From Herbiconiux sp. (GTDB taxonomy: Bacteria; Actinomycetota; Actinomycetes; Actinomycetales; Microbacteriaceae): 64,000 nt of DNA. Location of the stretch: the NCBI RefSeq assembly GCF_004297105.1, contig NZ_SCVE01000006.1, positions 186,001-250,000 on the forward strand. Reading direction: 5' to 3'. A program made the translations under genes and the position numbers. This document shows positions 25,302 through 33,095 of the stretch, in pieces (within the stretch, counting starts at the first letter, position 1; each line of letters opens with the position of its first letter). The notes below the pieces were generated by a model. It ran no database searches and had not been told where the DNA came from. It was given only the letters and a program-made list of their open reading frames with translations.

Positions 25302-26498
25302 ATGAGCATCAGCGGATCCTGGCAGCGCACCGCACGCGGCGCCGGACTACTCGCGGCCGACGGCAGCATCGCATCCACCATCTTCGCCGAGATGAGCGCG
25401 CTGGCCCATTCGACCGGGGCCATCAACCTCGGCCAGGGCTTCCCCGACGAAGACGGGCCGGCCGAGGTGCTCGACGCCGCCCGCCGCGCCATCGCCGACG
25501 GCGTGAACCAGTATCCGCCGGGCACCGGCATGCCCGTGTTGCGCGAGGCGATCGCGGCGCACCAGCAGCGCTTCTACGGGCTGCGGGTCGACCCCGACCG
25601 GGAGGTGCTCGTCACCGCGGGCGCCACCGAGGCCCTGGCGGCGACCATCCTCGCGCTCGTCGACGAGGGCGACGAGGTCGTGACGCTCGAGCCCTTCTAC
25701 GACGCCTACGGCGGCGTGATCGCACTCGCCCGAGGAGTGCACACGACGGTGCCGCTCCGCGGACCCGACCTGCTGCCCGACCACGACGAGCTGCGTGCCG
25801 CCGTCACGGATCGGACCCGGCTCATCCTGATCAACAACCCGCACAATCCCACGGGAACCGTGCTGCCGACCGAGACGCTCGAGCTCATCGTCGAGCTCGC
25901 ACATCAGCACGATGCCGTGATCGTCACCGACGAGGTCTACGAGCACCTCACCTTCGACACCCCGCACGTGCCCGTGGCGACTCTGCCGGGCGCCCGCGAG
26001 CGCACGGTCACGATCTCCTCGGCCGGCAAGACCTTCAGCACCACGGGCTGGAAGATCGGCTGGATCGTGTCGACCCCGGCACTCGTCACCGCCATCCTGG
26101 CCGTGAAGCAGTTCCTCACCTACGTCAACGGAGCGCCGTTCCAGCCGGCGATCGCCGTGGGGCTCGCCCTTCCCGACTCCTACTTCACCGGCATCGCCGC
26201 CACTCTGAAGGCCAAGCGGGACCTGCTCGCGCACGGTCTTGTGAAGGCCGGCTTCGGCGTCACCATCCCGCGCGGCACGTACTTCGTGGTGGCGGACGCG
26301 GCCCCGCTCGGCTACCGCGACGCCAAGACACTCTGCCGCGAGCTGCCGTCGCTCGCCGGCGTGGTGGGCGTGCCCATCAGCGCCTTCTGCCACGACGAGC
26401 TGGCCGCGGAGTACTCGAGCCTCGTGCGCTTCGCCTTCTGCAAGAAGGTCGATGTGCTCGAGCGCGCCTCGGCGCAGCTGGCGCGGCTCGGCCGCTGA
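25302..26498 (+). CDS. Class I/II pyridoxal-phosphate aminotransferase
   Basis: A 398-residue fold-type I aminotransferase. NLGQGFPDEDGP near the N-terminus, ILINNPHNPTGTV, VTDEVYEHLTFD and the PLP lysine in SSAGKTFSTTGWKIGW are all present. The pattern is that of the subgroup with kynurenine/methionine aminotransferases and actinobacterial N-succinyldiaminopimelate aminotransferase (DapC-like); sequence alone does not separate these. ATG at 25302 has GAGGAG 6 bp upstream; a possible -10 (TAGATT) is at 25251. The 195-bp divergent spacer to htrA holds no other clear feature. Confidence 0.88.
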   Translation: MSISGSWQRTARGAGLLAADGSIASTIFAEMSALAHSTGAINLGQGFPDEDGPAEVLDAARRAIADGVNQYPPGTGMPVLREAIAAHQQRFYGLRVDPDREVLVTAGATEALAATILALVDEGDEVVTLEPFYDAYGGVIALARGVHTTVPLRGPDLLPDHDELRAAVTDRTRLILINNPHNPTGTVLPTETLELIVELAHQHDAVIVTDEVYEHLTFDTPHVPVATLPGARERTVTISSAGKTFSTTGWKIGWIVSTPALVTAILAVKQFLTYVNGAPFQPAIAVGLALPDSYFTGIAATLKAKRDLLAHGLVKAGFGVTIPRGTYFVVADAAPLGYRDAKTLCRELPSLAGVVGVPISAFCHDELAAEYSSLVRFAFCKKVDVLERASAQLARLGR

Positions 26499-26515
26499 GG
26501 CGTCGTCGCCGAATC

Positions 26516-26572
26516 GTATGAGATTCAGGGGCGGCATCGACACTGTGTCGATGCCGCCCCCTTCTCTCATAC
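26516..26572. terminator. Long two-part bidirectional terminator
   Basis: The core is a perfect 15-bp stem, GGGGCGGCATCGACA with its complement, and a 3-base loop (26528-26560). An outer 8-bp pair, GTATGAGA and TCTCATAC, extends it after a 4-base internal bulge on each side. It overlaps the stop codon of the convergent amidase gene. Confidence 0.9.
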
Positions 26573-27415
26573 CGTTCGGATGGTCACGTCGAACCGGCGC
26601 AGCGCCAGCGCCGGATTCACGCGGCGTACCTCGTCGATGCGGCGCGGATCGACCCAGGCCACCGCGACGTCTTCGCGTTCGCCGAGCGACGCGATCGTGA
26701 CGCCCATCGGGTCGACCACGAGGCTCGCGCCGACGCCGATCGGCGGCGTCTGGTCGGCCGCCGCCACGTAGATCGTGTTCTCGAGCGCCCGGGCCGTGAC
26801 GAGGCTGCGCCAGTGGTGCTCCTTGAGCGGCCCGCGCACCCACTCCGCGGGCACGGCCACGAGGTCGGCGCCGGCGTCGACCAGCCGGCGCGTGACCTCG
26901 GGGAAGCGGATGTCGTAGCAGGTCTGCAGACCGATCGTCACGCCCTCGATCGAGAACGTCTCGGGCGCGCCGATCGTGCCGGCCTCGACCCAGTCGCTCT
27001 CGCGGGCACCGAACGCGTCGTAGAGATGCAGCTTGCTGTAGCTGGCGATCAGCCCGTCGACCGGCGAGACGGCGACGAGCACGTTGGCGAACTTCGCCGG
27101 ATCGCCGGCCGTGGCCACGAGACCGGCGATGAGGTGCACGTCGAGATCGGCGGCGATCTCGGTGAGCGCCGTGACGAAGGGGCCGTCGAGGGCCTCGGCG
27201 TGCTCCACGAGTGCGGGGCCGAGGGGATCGACGAAGTACGAGGAGTACTCCGGGAAGACCACCAGCGAGGCACCGCGGTCGCGGGCCACCGCAGCGAGGC
27301 GCGCGATGGTGTCGATGTTCGCACCGGTGTCGGCACCGGGGGCGAACTGGGCGACGGCCACTCCGAAACCGGGGCCGAGGTTCTCGCCGGGCTCGGCGTC
27401 GTCGTGCGGGCTCAT
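26567..27415 (-). CDS. Carbon-nitrogen hydrolase (nitrilase superfamily)
   Basis: A 282-residue amidase of the nitrilase fold with the Glu-Lys-Cys triad: E in VVFPEYSSYF, K in SYSKLHLYD, and C in LQTCYDIRFPE. It resembles the branch that includes deaminated-glutathione amidase and omega-amidase; the substrate is not fixed by the motifs. It ends inside the strong terminator at 26516-26572. It begins 29 bp downstream of the cytochrome P450 gene stop, so it could be a fifth gene of the biosynthetic operon upstream or just adjacent. Confidence 0.88.
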   Translation of the reverse strand: MSPHDDAEPGENLGPGFGVAVAQFAPGADTGANIDTIARLAAVARDRGASLVVFPEYSSYFVDPLGPALVEHAEALDGPFVTALTEIAADLDVHLIAGLVATAGDPAKFANVLVAVSPVDGLIASYSKLHLYDAFGARESDWVEAGTIGAPETFSIEGVTIGLQTCYDIRFPEVTRRLVDAGADLVAVPAEWVRGPLKEHHWRSLVTARALENTIYVAAADQTPPIGVGASLVVDPMGVTIASLGEREDVAVAWVDPRRIDEVRRVNPALALRRFDVTIRTV

Positions 27416-27444
27416 GAGACTCTCGCGGCGTGCATCATCCGACT

Positions 27445-28635
27445 CTACCGGCGCGCCAGCACCAGGCGGGAGTAGCCCGGGATGAGCGCACCCCGTTGGG
27501 CCCGCCGCTCCCCGACAGCGAGCGGATGCTGCTGCTCGGCATCCAGCACCGCCCCCAGTACGCGGGTGATCTGCGCCATCGCGAGCGGGGCACCCAGGCA
27601 GAAGTGCGCTCCCGCGCCGAACCACAGCTGCTTCAGCGAGGCGGCCGGGTTGGCCACGGGGTCGAACGATCCCGCGGCCCGGTCGGCCAGGAAGGTCGCC
27701 AGCACGACCCGGTCGCCCGGATGCACGCGCACCGTGCCGATCGTCGCATCACGCTCGACACTCCTCAGCATCACCGGGGAGGGCGTGGTGACCCGCAGGC
27801 CCTCTGCGATGGCCGGGTCGAGCATCCGGCGGTCGGCAGCGACCGCGGCGAGCCAGCCGGTGTCGGCCAGGAGGGCGACCATGCGCGGGAGGTACGAGAC
27901 GAGGGTCTCGGTGCCGGTGAGCACGAAGGCGCCGACCGCGCCCATGGCCTCGTCCTCGCTCAGGCCGAGTTCGCTCATGCGGCCGGGAACGGTGGTGGCG
28001 TCTCCGACGCGGTAGGCGCGCCGGGCATGCCGGGTGAGTTCGTCGAGCACCCGTCGGGCTGCTCGCACCTGGCGCTCCGTGAAGCGCGGACGGGAGAGCC
28101 GCACGAAGCCCGTGATGGCGCTGACGCGGGCGAAGAGCTCCTCGCCGATGACGGCACGGTCGAGGCCGACGAGCCGCGAGATGACCCGGCCGGCGTACTC
28201 GCGCACCTCGCGCACGAGGTCGACCCGCTCCCCCGCCTGGAGTCGCCGGGTCAGGCCGTCGACGGCATCGCCCAGGGCTTCGTCGGTCAGGGCTGCCACG
28301 AACGCGGGCGAGAACAGAGGAGCGAGGCGGCGACGCAGGGCGAGGTGGTCGATGCCCTCCATGTTGAGCAGCACCGACGGGCCGAGAACGGGTGTCCAGA
28401 GGTCGGCCGGCGAGCCGGGGCCCGTCTTGCGGAACGCCTCGGTGTCGAGCAGCACCCCGCGGAGGAGGGCCGCATCCGTCACCACCACGCCCACCCGCGG
28501 AACCCGCAGCACGGGCCGTCGGATGCTCGCGAGCAGCGGGTAGGCCACCGGATGAGCGGTGCGCTGCACCCGCTCCTCCCAGCGCCGCTCCCCTCCGGCA
28601 CGCGGCGCCGGCCGCGGCTGCACCGAGGAGCTCAC
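27445..28635 (-). CDS. Cytochrome P450
   Basis: A 396-residue bacterial cytochrome P450 (monooxygenase). The heme-binding block FGAGAHFCLGAPLA carries the axial cysteine C346; the ExxR pair is E278/R281 (AEGLR); the I-helix oxygen-binding region is LTGTETLV (about 239-246), with Thr in the expected place but Glu where Asp is more common. No ferredoxin or reductase gene is adjacent. The GTG start overlaps the stop of the ketosynthase gene (GTGA), so it is co-translated in the four-gene operon and most likely oxidises the pathway product. Confidence 0.93.
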   Translation of the reverse strand: MSSSVQPRPAPRAGGERRWEERVQRTAHPVAYPLLASIRRPVLRVPRVGVVVTDAALLRGVLLDTEAFRKTGPGSPADLWTPVLGPSVLLNMEGIDHLALRRRLAPLFSPAFVAALTDEALGDAVDGLTRRLQAGERVDLVREVREYAGRVISRLVGLDRAVIGEELFARVSAITGFVRLSRPRFTERQVRAARRVLDELTRHARRAYRVGDATTVPGRMSELGLSEDEAMGAVGAFVLTGTETLVSYLPRMVALLADTGWLAAVAADRRMLDPAIAEGLRVTTPSPVMLRSVERDATIGTVRVHPGDRVVLATFLADRAAGSFDPVANPAASLKQLWFGAGAHFCLGAPLAMAQITRVLGAVLDAEQQHPLAVGERRAQRGALIPGYSRLVLARR

Positions 28636-29672
28636 AGCCGCACCACCATCGCGCCGAGGGAGATGCCGCCCGCGAGACCCACGAGGGCCACCAGGCTGCC
28701 GGGGCCCACGAGGCCGCGATCCTGGGCCAGCTGCAGCTGGAGCGGGAGGGTGACGGAGGCGAGGTTGCCGTGTTCGGCGATCGTGACGAGGGTGCGGGCG
28801 GGGTCGATGCCCAGAACGTCGACGATGGTCTCGTGGTACGCGAGCGCCACCTGGTGGATCGCGATGAAGTCGAGTTCGTCGAGGGTGAAGCCGAGAGCAC
28901 CGATGGTCTGGTCGACGAGGCCGACACCGAGGTCGGTGAAGGCGCGCTGGAGGGCGGCGCCGTCCATGTCGAAATAGCTGCCGTTCTCGGCATGGGGGTC
29001 GACCGACCCGCCGGTGCCGAGCGTACCGATCGCCCAGTGCTCGGAGCGCGCGATGAAGCGGCTGCCGAGGATGCCGGGACCGGGCATCCGCCCGCTCGTG
29101 GCGTCGGCCGCCTCGACGCGCTCGAGCACCACTGCCGCCCCCGCATCGCTCATCGTGTATCCCGCGAACGAGCGCTGGAACTGCGCCTGATCGGCGAGCG
29201 CCCACCGCACGGCGTGCGACGGCTCCTCACCGCCCGCCACGAGGACGCGGTTGTACTGGCCCGTGGCGATGAGCGCATCCGCCACCTGGAGCGCGTTCAG
29301 GATGCTGTTGCAGGCGTTCTTGACGTCCATCACCGGGCAGTCGAGGCCGAGTTTCGCCGCCACGATATGGCTCGTGGCGGGCTCGATCATGTCCTGACTG
29401 GCGGAGGCGAAGATGAGCAGGTCGACGGATCCCGGCGACCGCTCGAGAGCCTCGCGTGCCGCCTCGGCGGCGAGGTCGGAGGTCTGCCAGCCGTCGGGCC
29501 GTACGTGCACCCTCTGCACGCCGGTGAGCCGCGCGACGAGGCCGGTCGCGAGATGAAGGTGCGGGTTGCCGCAGCGGAGGCGCTGCTCCGTCTCCCCGGC
29601 GCTGCGCGTGGTGGGCGGCAGGTAGGTCGCGACGGCGGCGATGCGGGAACGCACGGGAAGGGCTGAAGTCAT
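28632..29672 (-). CDS. KAS III-like (thiolase superfamily) ketosynthase
   Basis: A 346-residue ketosynthase related to 3-oxoacyl-ACP synthase III. The Cys-His-Asn triad is visible: C121 in VKNACNSIL, H273 in AIHQVALAY and N303 in EHGNLASVTLP. KAS III-type enzymes condense an acyl-CoA with a malonyl thioester; relatives such as OleA condense two acyl-CoAs. The gene sits between a reductase and a P450, with overlaps, and no acyl carrier protein gene is nearby, so it is a pathway enzyme rather than the housekeeping FabH. A 12-bp palindrome, CTAGGATCCTAG, lies 7 bp upstream of its ATG. Confidence 0.9.
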   Translation of the reverse strand: MTSALPVRSRIAAVATYLPPTTRSAGETEQRLRCGNPHLHLATGLVARLTGVQRVHVRPDGWQTSDLAAEAAREALERSPGSVDLLIFASASQDMIEPATSHIVAAKLGLDCPVMDVKNACNSILNALQVADALIATGQYNRVLVAGGEEPSHAVRWALADQAQFQRSFAGYTMSDAGAAVVLERVEAADATSGRMPGPGILGSRFIARSEHWAIGTLGTGGSVDPHAENGSYFDMDGAALQRAFTDLGVGLVDQTIGALGFTLDELDFIAIHQVALAYHETIVDVLGIDPARTLVTIAEHGNLASVTLPLQLQLAQDRGLVGPGSLVALVGLAGGISLGAMVVRL

Positions 29673-29679
29673 ACGCGTT

Positions 29680-30774
29680 CTAGGATCCTAGCCGCGTGGG
29701 CCCGAGCGAGCGGGCGAATTCATCGATCGCGTGGGCCAGCGGGACGGCGGGTTCTCCGAGCATCCGCCTCAGTGGTTCGCCGTCGAAGGTCTTCGCGAAG
29801 GCGTAGGCCACCACGGAGTATCGGGTGAGAGGAGGTTCGCCCGGGCGCCGGGCGAGTCTCCACACGGTCTCGAGGATCGTGGCCGCGGCGAGCACGGCCC
29901 CGCGCGGCAGCGTGCGCACCGGCTCCGGGATGCCCGCCCGCTCGAACAGGCGGAACACCGTCGCCTGCAGATCGACGGGCTGCCCGCCGGTCACCGTCAT
30001 CGTCGCACCCTCGATGCCCGGCGTCTCCAGCGCCCGCACGAGGTACTCGACGAGGGTGTCGATGTGCACCAGGTCGCTCAGCAGCGGCCGAGGAGCATGC
30101 CTGGGTGGCCGGATGCGCGGCAGCCGCCCGGCCTGCGCCGCCGCCGCGAGCCGCGGGAAGAGCGCGGTGTCGCCCGCCCCGAAGACCGCCCGGGGCCGGA
30201 GGATCACCCAGGGCCCGTCGTACCCGCGCACGACCTCCTCGGCGGCGGCCTTCGAGGCGGCGTAACCGCCGGCGAAGGGCGCTCGTGCGGGGGCGTCGCC
30301 GACGGCATCGACCTGATCAGTGGCGGTGTAGAGCACCGACGCGGTCGATACCAGCACGATCCGGGGCCGAACCTCGAACGTCTCGGCGTAGCGCAGCACC
30401 GTGCGCGTGGCCTCCACGTTCTCCCGCTCGAACTCCGCCTTCGTGCCCCAGGGCGAGCTGCGCGCGGCCGCGTGCACGATCACGTGGGGTGCCGCCCCGC
30501 CCCACAGCCCGCGCAGGAGCTCCGCAGCCCCGGCAGTTTCTCGAGGCGTCATGTTCCCCGCCGAAGAGCGGTTCTCGGCACGAGAAGTGACGTCTCGCGG
30601 TGGGGCGAGGTCGAGGGAGCGGTAGTCGGGGAGGTCGAGGGCACGGCGGCCGATGCCCAGCGCGTCGTAGCGCGGATCGTGGCGGAGCCGCGCGAGCAGC
30701 GCTCCCCCGACGAATCCGGATGCGCCCGTCACGAGCACCCGGCGCTGTGCCTCGGCGGCACCGGGCTCGCTCAC
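29680..30774 (-). CDS. NAD(P)-dependent epimerase / 3-beta-HSD-like reductase
   Basis: A 364-residue extended short-chain dehydrogenase. The Rossmann motif VLVTGASGFVGGALL is at about 13-27; VHAAARSSPWGTKAEFERENVEAT is close to the 3-beta-hydroxysteroid dehydrogenase group, and the catalytic Tyr-Lys is in GGYAASKAAAEE. OleD of olefin biosynthesis, which reduces 2-alkyl-3-ketoacids, belongs to the same group. A 25-residue insert with DVTSRAENRSSAGNMTPRET (about 60-80) is unusual. The GTG start overlaps the upstream stop (GTGA). It probably reduces the keto product of the adjacent ketosynthase. Confidence 0.85.
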   Translation of the reverse strand: MSEPGAAEAQRRVLVTGASGFVGGALLARLRHDPRYDALGIGRRALDLPDYRSLDLAPPRDVTSRAENRSSAGNMTPRETAGAAELLRGLWGGAAPHVIVHAAARSSPWGTKAEFERENVEATRTVLRYAETFEVRPRIVLVSTASVLYTATDQVDAVGDAPARAPFAGGYAASKAAAEEVVRGYDGPWVILRPRAVFGAGDTALFPRLAAAAQAGRLPRIRPPRHAPRPLLSDLVHIDTLVEYLVRALETPGIEGATMTVTGGQPVDLQATVFRLFERAGIPEPVRTLPRGAVLAAATILETVWRLARRPGEPPLTRYSVVAYAFAKTFDGEPLRRMLGEPAVPLAHAIDEFARSLGPTRLGS

Positions 30775-32171
30775 GATGGCTCCTCGCGCACGATGCGGCG
30801 CACCTTCACGCCGGGCTCGGGGGCGAACCAGGGGTCGTGGAGCACGGTGGCGGAGCATCCGTAGCGCGCGAACAGCGCCTGGAGCGACTCGGTCACGGCC
30901 CGCTCATCGGCGCGCGAGGCCCCCTCGAGCGCCACCCGCACGTCGAGGCCCGTCTGGCGGATGCGCCAGTCCCCGTGGTTCGAACGCGCCGTCGCGACGG
31001 CCTGCCGCACGGCATCGGGGAACACATCGACGAGTTCACGCCCGTCTGCTCCCCGCAGCCGCAGAACCGCATCCGCCCGCCCGTCGACCGCTGCGATCAC
31101 GGTCGTGAACCGCCCGCACCCGCACCGCTTCGCTGTGCCGCCGCCGGCGCCGGAGGCGGCGGGCGACGGAAGACGGAGCACATCGTCGAGGCGATAGCGG
31201 GCGATGATCTGGGTTCGCCGCTCGAGGTCGGTGACAAGCGGGACAAAACGCGTGCGGGCGGCATCGAGCCAGGAGGTCTCGAACCAGACGGTCTCTTCGA
31301 GGAGGTGCAGAGCGCCGTACGCACAGCTGAGCGCGAGCAGTCCTTCCGTGGCCTGATAGACCTCGCGCGTGGGAACCCCCCAGGCCTCGCGCACGGCGCG
31401 ACGCTGCTCGTCGTCGAGCACCTCTGCGACCGAGATCACGAGGCGGGGTGCGATCCGTGCACTGCCGTTCGGGGCATCCGGGGCGCGACTGAGCCGCGCG
31501 AGAGCCGCCAGCACCGACGCCGGGGCCACCAGCACCTCGGGCCCGCGCGACCGGCGCGCCTCGTCGGCGAGCCGGGCCAGGTGCCCGTCGACGGGCTCGG
31601 TCAGGTCGAAGAAGGAGAACCGGATGCGGCTGCTCGCCACGCTCTCGTAGAGCGAGCCCCCGGCACGGAGGAAGAACGCGATGCGCACCGGCGGCCGCAG
31701 CGGATTCAGCAGCTGCCGCACGGAGGCGCCATCGAGCAACCGGCCGAGAACGGTTCCAGCCCACAGCATGCGCTCCCGCGGGCTCACGAGGAAGGCCGCC
31801 CGCCGGCCCGAGGTTCCGCTCGAGAGTCCCACGGCAAGATCGCCGTCGATCGTGGGCGTGAAGTCGCGCGTGCGCTCGGCTTCGAGTGCCACCCCGAGCG
31901 CATCGGCCAACCGCACGCCGCGGGTGTTGAGCTCGTCGAAGTGCTCGAGCAGAACGCCCTTGTCGGTCACGGGCAAGTCGCCGAGCGGCGTCGAGCGGGC
32001 GACGTCGCGATAGAACGGTGCCCGGTGGATGCGTGCCAGGAAGGCGCCGAGCCGCCGCCGGCGCCACCGGTCGAGCTGCTGCCGGCTACGGAACCGATAC
32101 CCCCATCGCGCCCGCACGAACCGCGCGAGCAGCAGCGCGACGAGCGCGCCTTCCCCTCTCGAGCGTCCCAC
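30771..32171 (-). CDS. Adenylate-forming enzyme, F390-synthetase/PaaK-like
   Basis: A 466-residue member of the AMP-forming ligase group resembling coenzyme F390 synthetase and phenylacetate-CoA ligase. The phosphate-binding block GLSSGTSGRRAAFLVSP, the A5-type VYQATEGLLALSC, and YRLDDVLRLPSP (A7/A8 region) are present. A cysteine pair in KRCGCGRFTTV resembles a metal site of PaaK-like enzymes. It would activate a carboxylic acid as an adenylate, for CoA or ring formation. The GTG at 32171 has TATCCT exactly 6 bp upstream, so it is the leaderless first gene of the operon. Confidence 0.85.
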   Translation of the reverse strand: MGRSRGEGALVALLLARFVRARWGYRFRSRQQLDRWRRRRLGAFLARIHRAPFYRDVARSTPLGDLPVTDKGVLLEHFDELNTRGVRLADALGVALEAERTRDFTPTIDGDLAVGLSSGTSGRRAAFLVSPRERMLWAGTVLGRLLDGASVRQLLNPLRPPVRIAFFLRAGGSLYESVASSRIRFSFFDLTEPVDGHLARLADEARRSRGPEVLVAPASVLAALARLSRAPDAPNGSARIAPRLVISVAEVLDDEQRRAVREAWGVPTREVYQATEGLLALSCAYGALHLLEETVWFETSWLDAARTRFVPLVTDLERRTQIIARYRLDDVLRLPSPAASGAGGGTAKRCGCGRFTTVIAAVDGRADAVLRLRGADGRELVDVFPDAVRQAVATARSNHGDWRIRQTGLDVRVALEGASRADERAVTESLQALFARYGCSATVLHDPWFAPEPGVKVRRIVREEPS

Positions 32172-32255
32172 CCCGACAGGATACGCGTCGACCGTTCGCC
32201 CGGGTCGCGAACCCGGCTCGCGGCACCCGCTGCCCCGCCCTCCTAGAATGTCGCT
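32172..32255. promoter_or_regulatory. Divergent leaderless promoters, biosynthetic operon and GAP gene
   Basis: In this 84-bp spacer the minus strand has TATCCT (32178-32183) six bases before the ligase GTG, and the plus strand has TAGAAT (32244-32249) six bases before the GAP gene ATG. Both transcripts would be leaderless. Shared control of the two units is possible in such a short spacer; I see no obvious operator palindrome. Confidence 0.55.
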
Positions 32256-33047
32256 ATGGCGGCGATCATCGGACACATCCTGCCGATCGCCATCGGCGTC
32301 GCCCTGAGTTCGGTGCCGATCATCGTGATGGTGCTGATCCTGCTCTCGCCGCGGGGGCGCTGGTCGAGCCTCACCTATCTCATCGGTGCCACCATCGGCC
32401 TCGCGGGGCTCACCGTGCTGTTCACCGCGGTGGCCTCCCTGCTGCCTCCGGCACCCGAGTCGCAGCAGAGTCCGCTGGTCGCCTCGATCGAGGTCGCACT
32501 CGGTCTGGCCCTGCTCGTGCTGGCCGCAGTGCGGTGGCGGCGCAGCCGGCGACGTGCCGAGCGCGGCGCGACCACGGCGGCGCCGGCGGCGGCCGCGACC
32601 GCGGGAGAGCACGGCTCGGAGCCGGCCACCCGCGTCATCTCCGCCGACGGTGTCGCCCTCGTGCTCGAAGCCGACGACTTCGAGACCTCGGCTCCCCCGG
32701 CCTGGATGACCCGGGTCACCTCGCTCGGCCCCATTCCGTCGTTCGGGGTCGGCTTCGCCCTGATGTTCCGCCCGAAGAACCTGGTGCTCACCATCGCCGC
32801 GGGCGTGGCGATCGGCGCCGGCAGCGTGACCCCCACCGAGACCGTGGTGGCCATCATCATCTTCGTGGTGCTCGGCATCTCCACGCTCGCCGCCCCCATC
32901 ATCTTCGCCCTCGCCGATCCGACGCGGATGCGCCGCCCGCTCGAGGGGGCCCGCATCTGGATCGAGCGCAACAGCTCCACCGTCACCACGGTCGTTCTGC
33001 TCATGCTCGGCACCGTGATCGTCGGCAGCGGCCTGGCCCACTACTGA
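32256..33047 (+). CDS. GAP/Sap-type (LysE-like) membrane protein
   Basis: A 263-residue membrane protein with about six helices: an N-terminal hairpin (LPIAIGVALSSVPIIVMVLILLSP), a helix near 45-65, one near 75-90, a cytoplasmic loop of about 70 residues, then GFALMFRPKNLVLTIAAGVAIGAG and two more. The motif FRPKNL is the family hallmark. Relatives in mycobacteria (Gap, Sap) are needed to bring glycopeptidolipids or sulfolipids to the surface. Its divergence from the ketosynthase/ligase operon suggests export of that operon's product; this is inference. A second copy is at 49081-49755. Confidence 0.82.
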   Translation: MAAIIGHILPIAIGVALSSVPIIVMVLILLSPRGRWSSLTYLIGATIGLAGLTVLFTAVASLLPPAPESQQSPLVASIEVALGLALLVLAAVRWRRSRRRAERGATTAAPAAAATAGEHGSEPATRVISADGVALVLEADDFETSAPPAWMTRVTSLGPIPSFGVGFALMFRPKNLVLTIAAGVAIGAGSVTPTETVVAIIIFVVLGISTLAAPIIFALADPTRMRRPLEGARIWIERNSSTVTTVVLLMLGTVIVGSGLAHY

Positions 33048-33076
33048 CACGAAGCAGGCCAGGCGCCGACCGAGAG

Positions 33077-33095
33077 GCGGGTGTTCAGCACCCGC
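33077..33095. terminator. Short terminator between GAP and beta-amylase genes
   Basis: GCGGGTG and CACCCGC form a 7-bp stem around a 5-base loop, TTCAG. It abuts the stop codon of the convergent beta-amylase gene. Confidence 0.55.

Noticed and set aside
29680..29691. CTAGGATCCTAG palindrome as an operator of the ketosynthase gene
   Set aside because: It includes the stop codon of the reductase gene on one side and lies inside or at the edge of an operon. A 12-bp palindrome at this place may be chance, so it is mentioned only in the gene entry.
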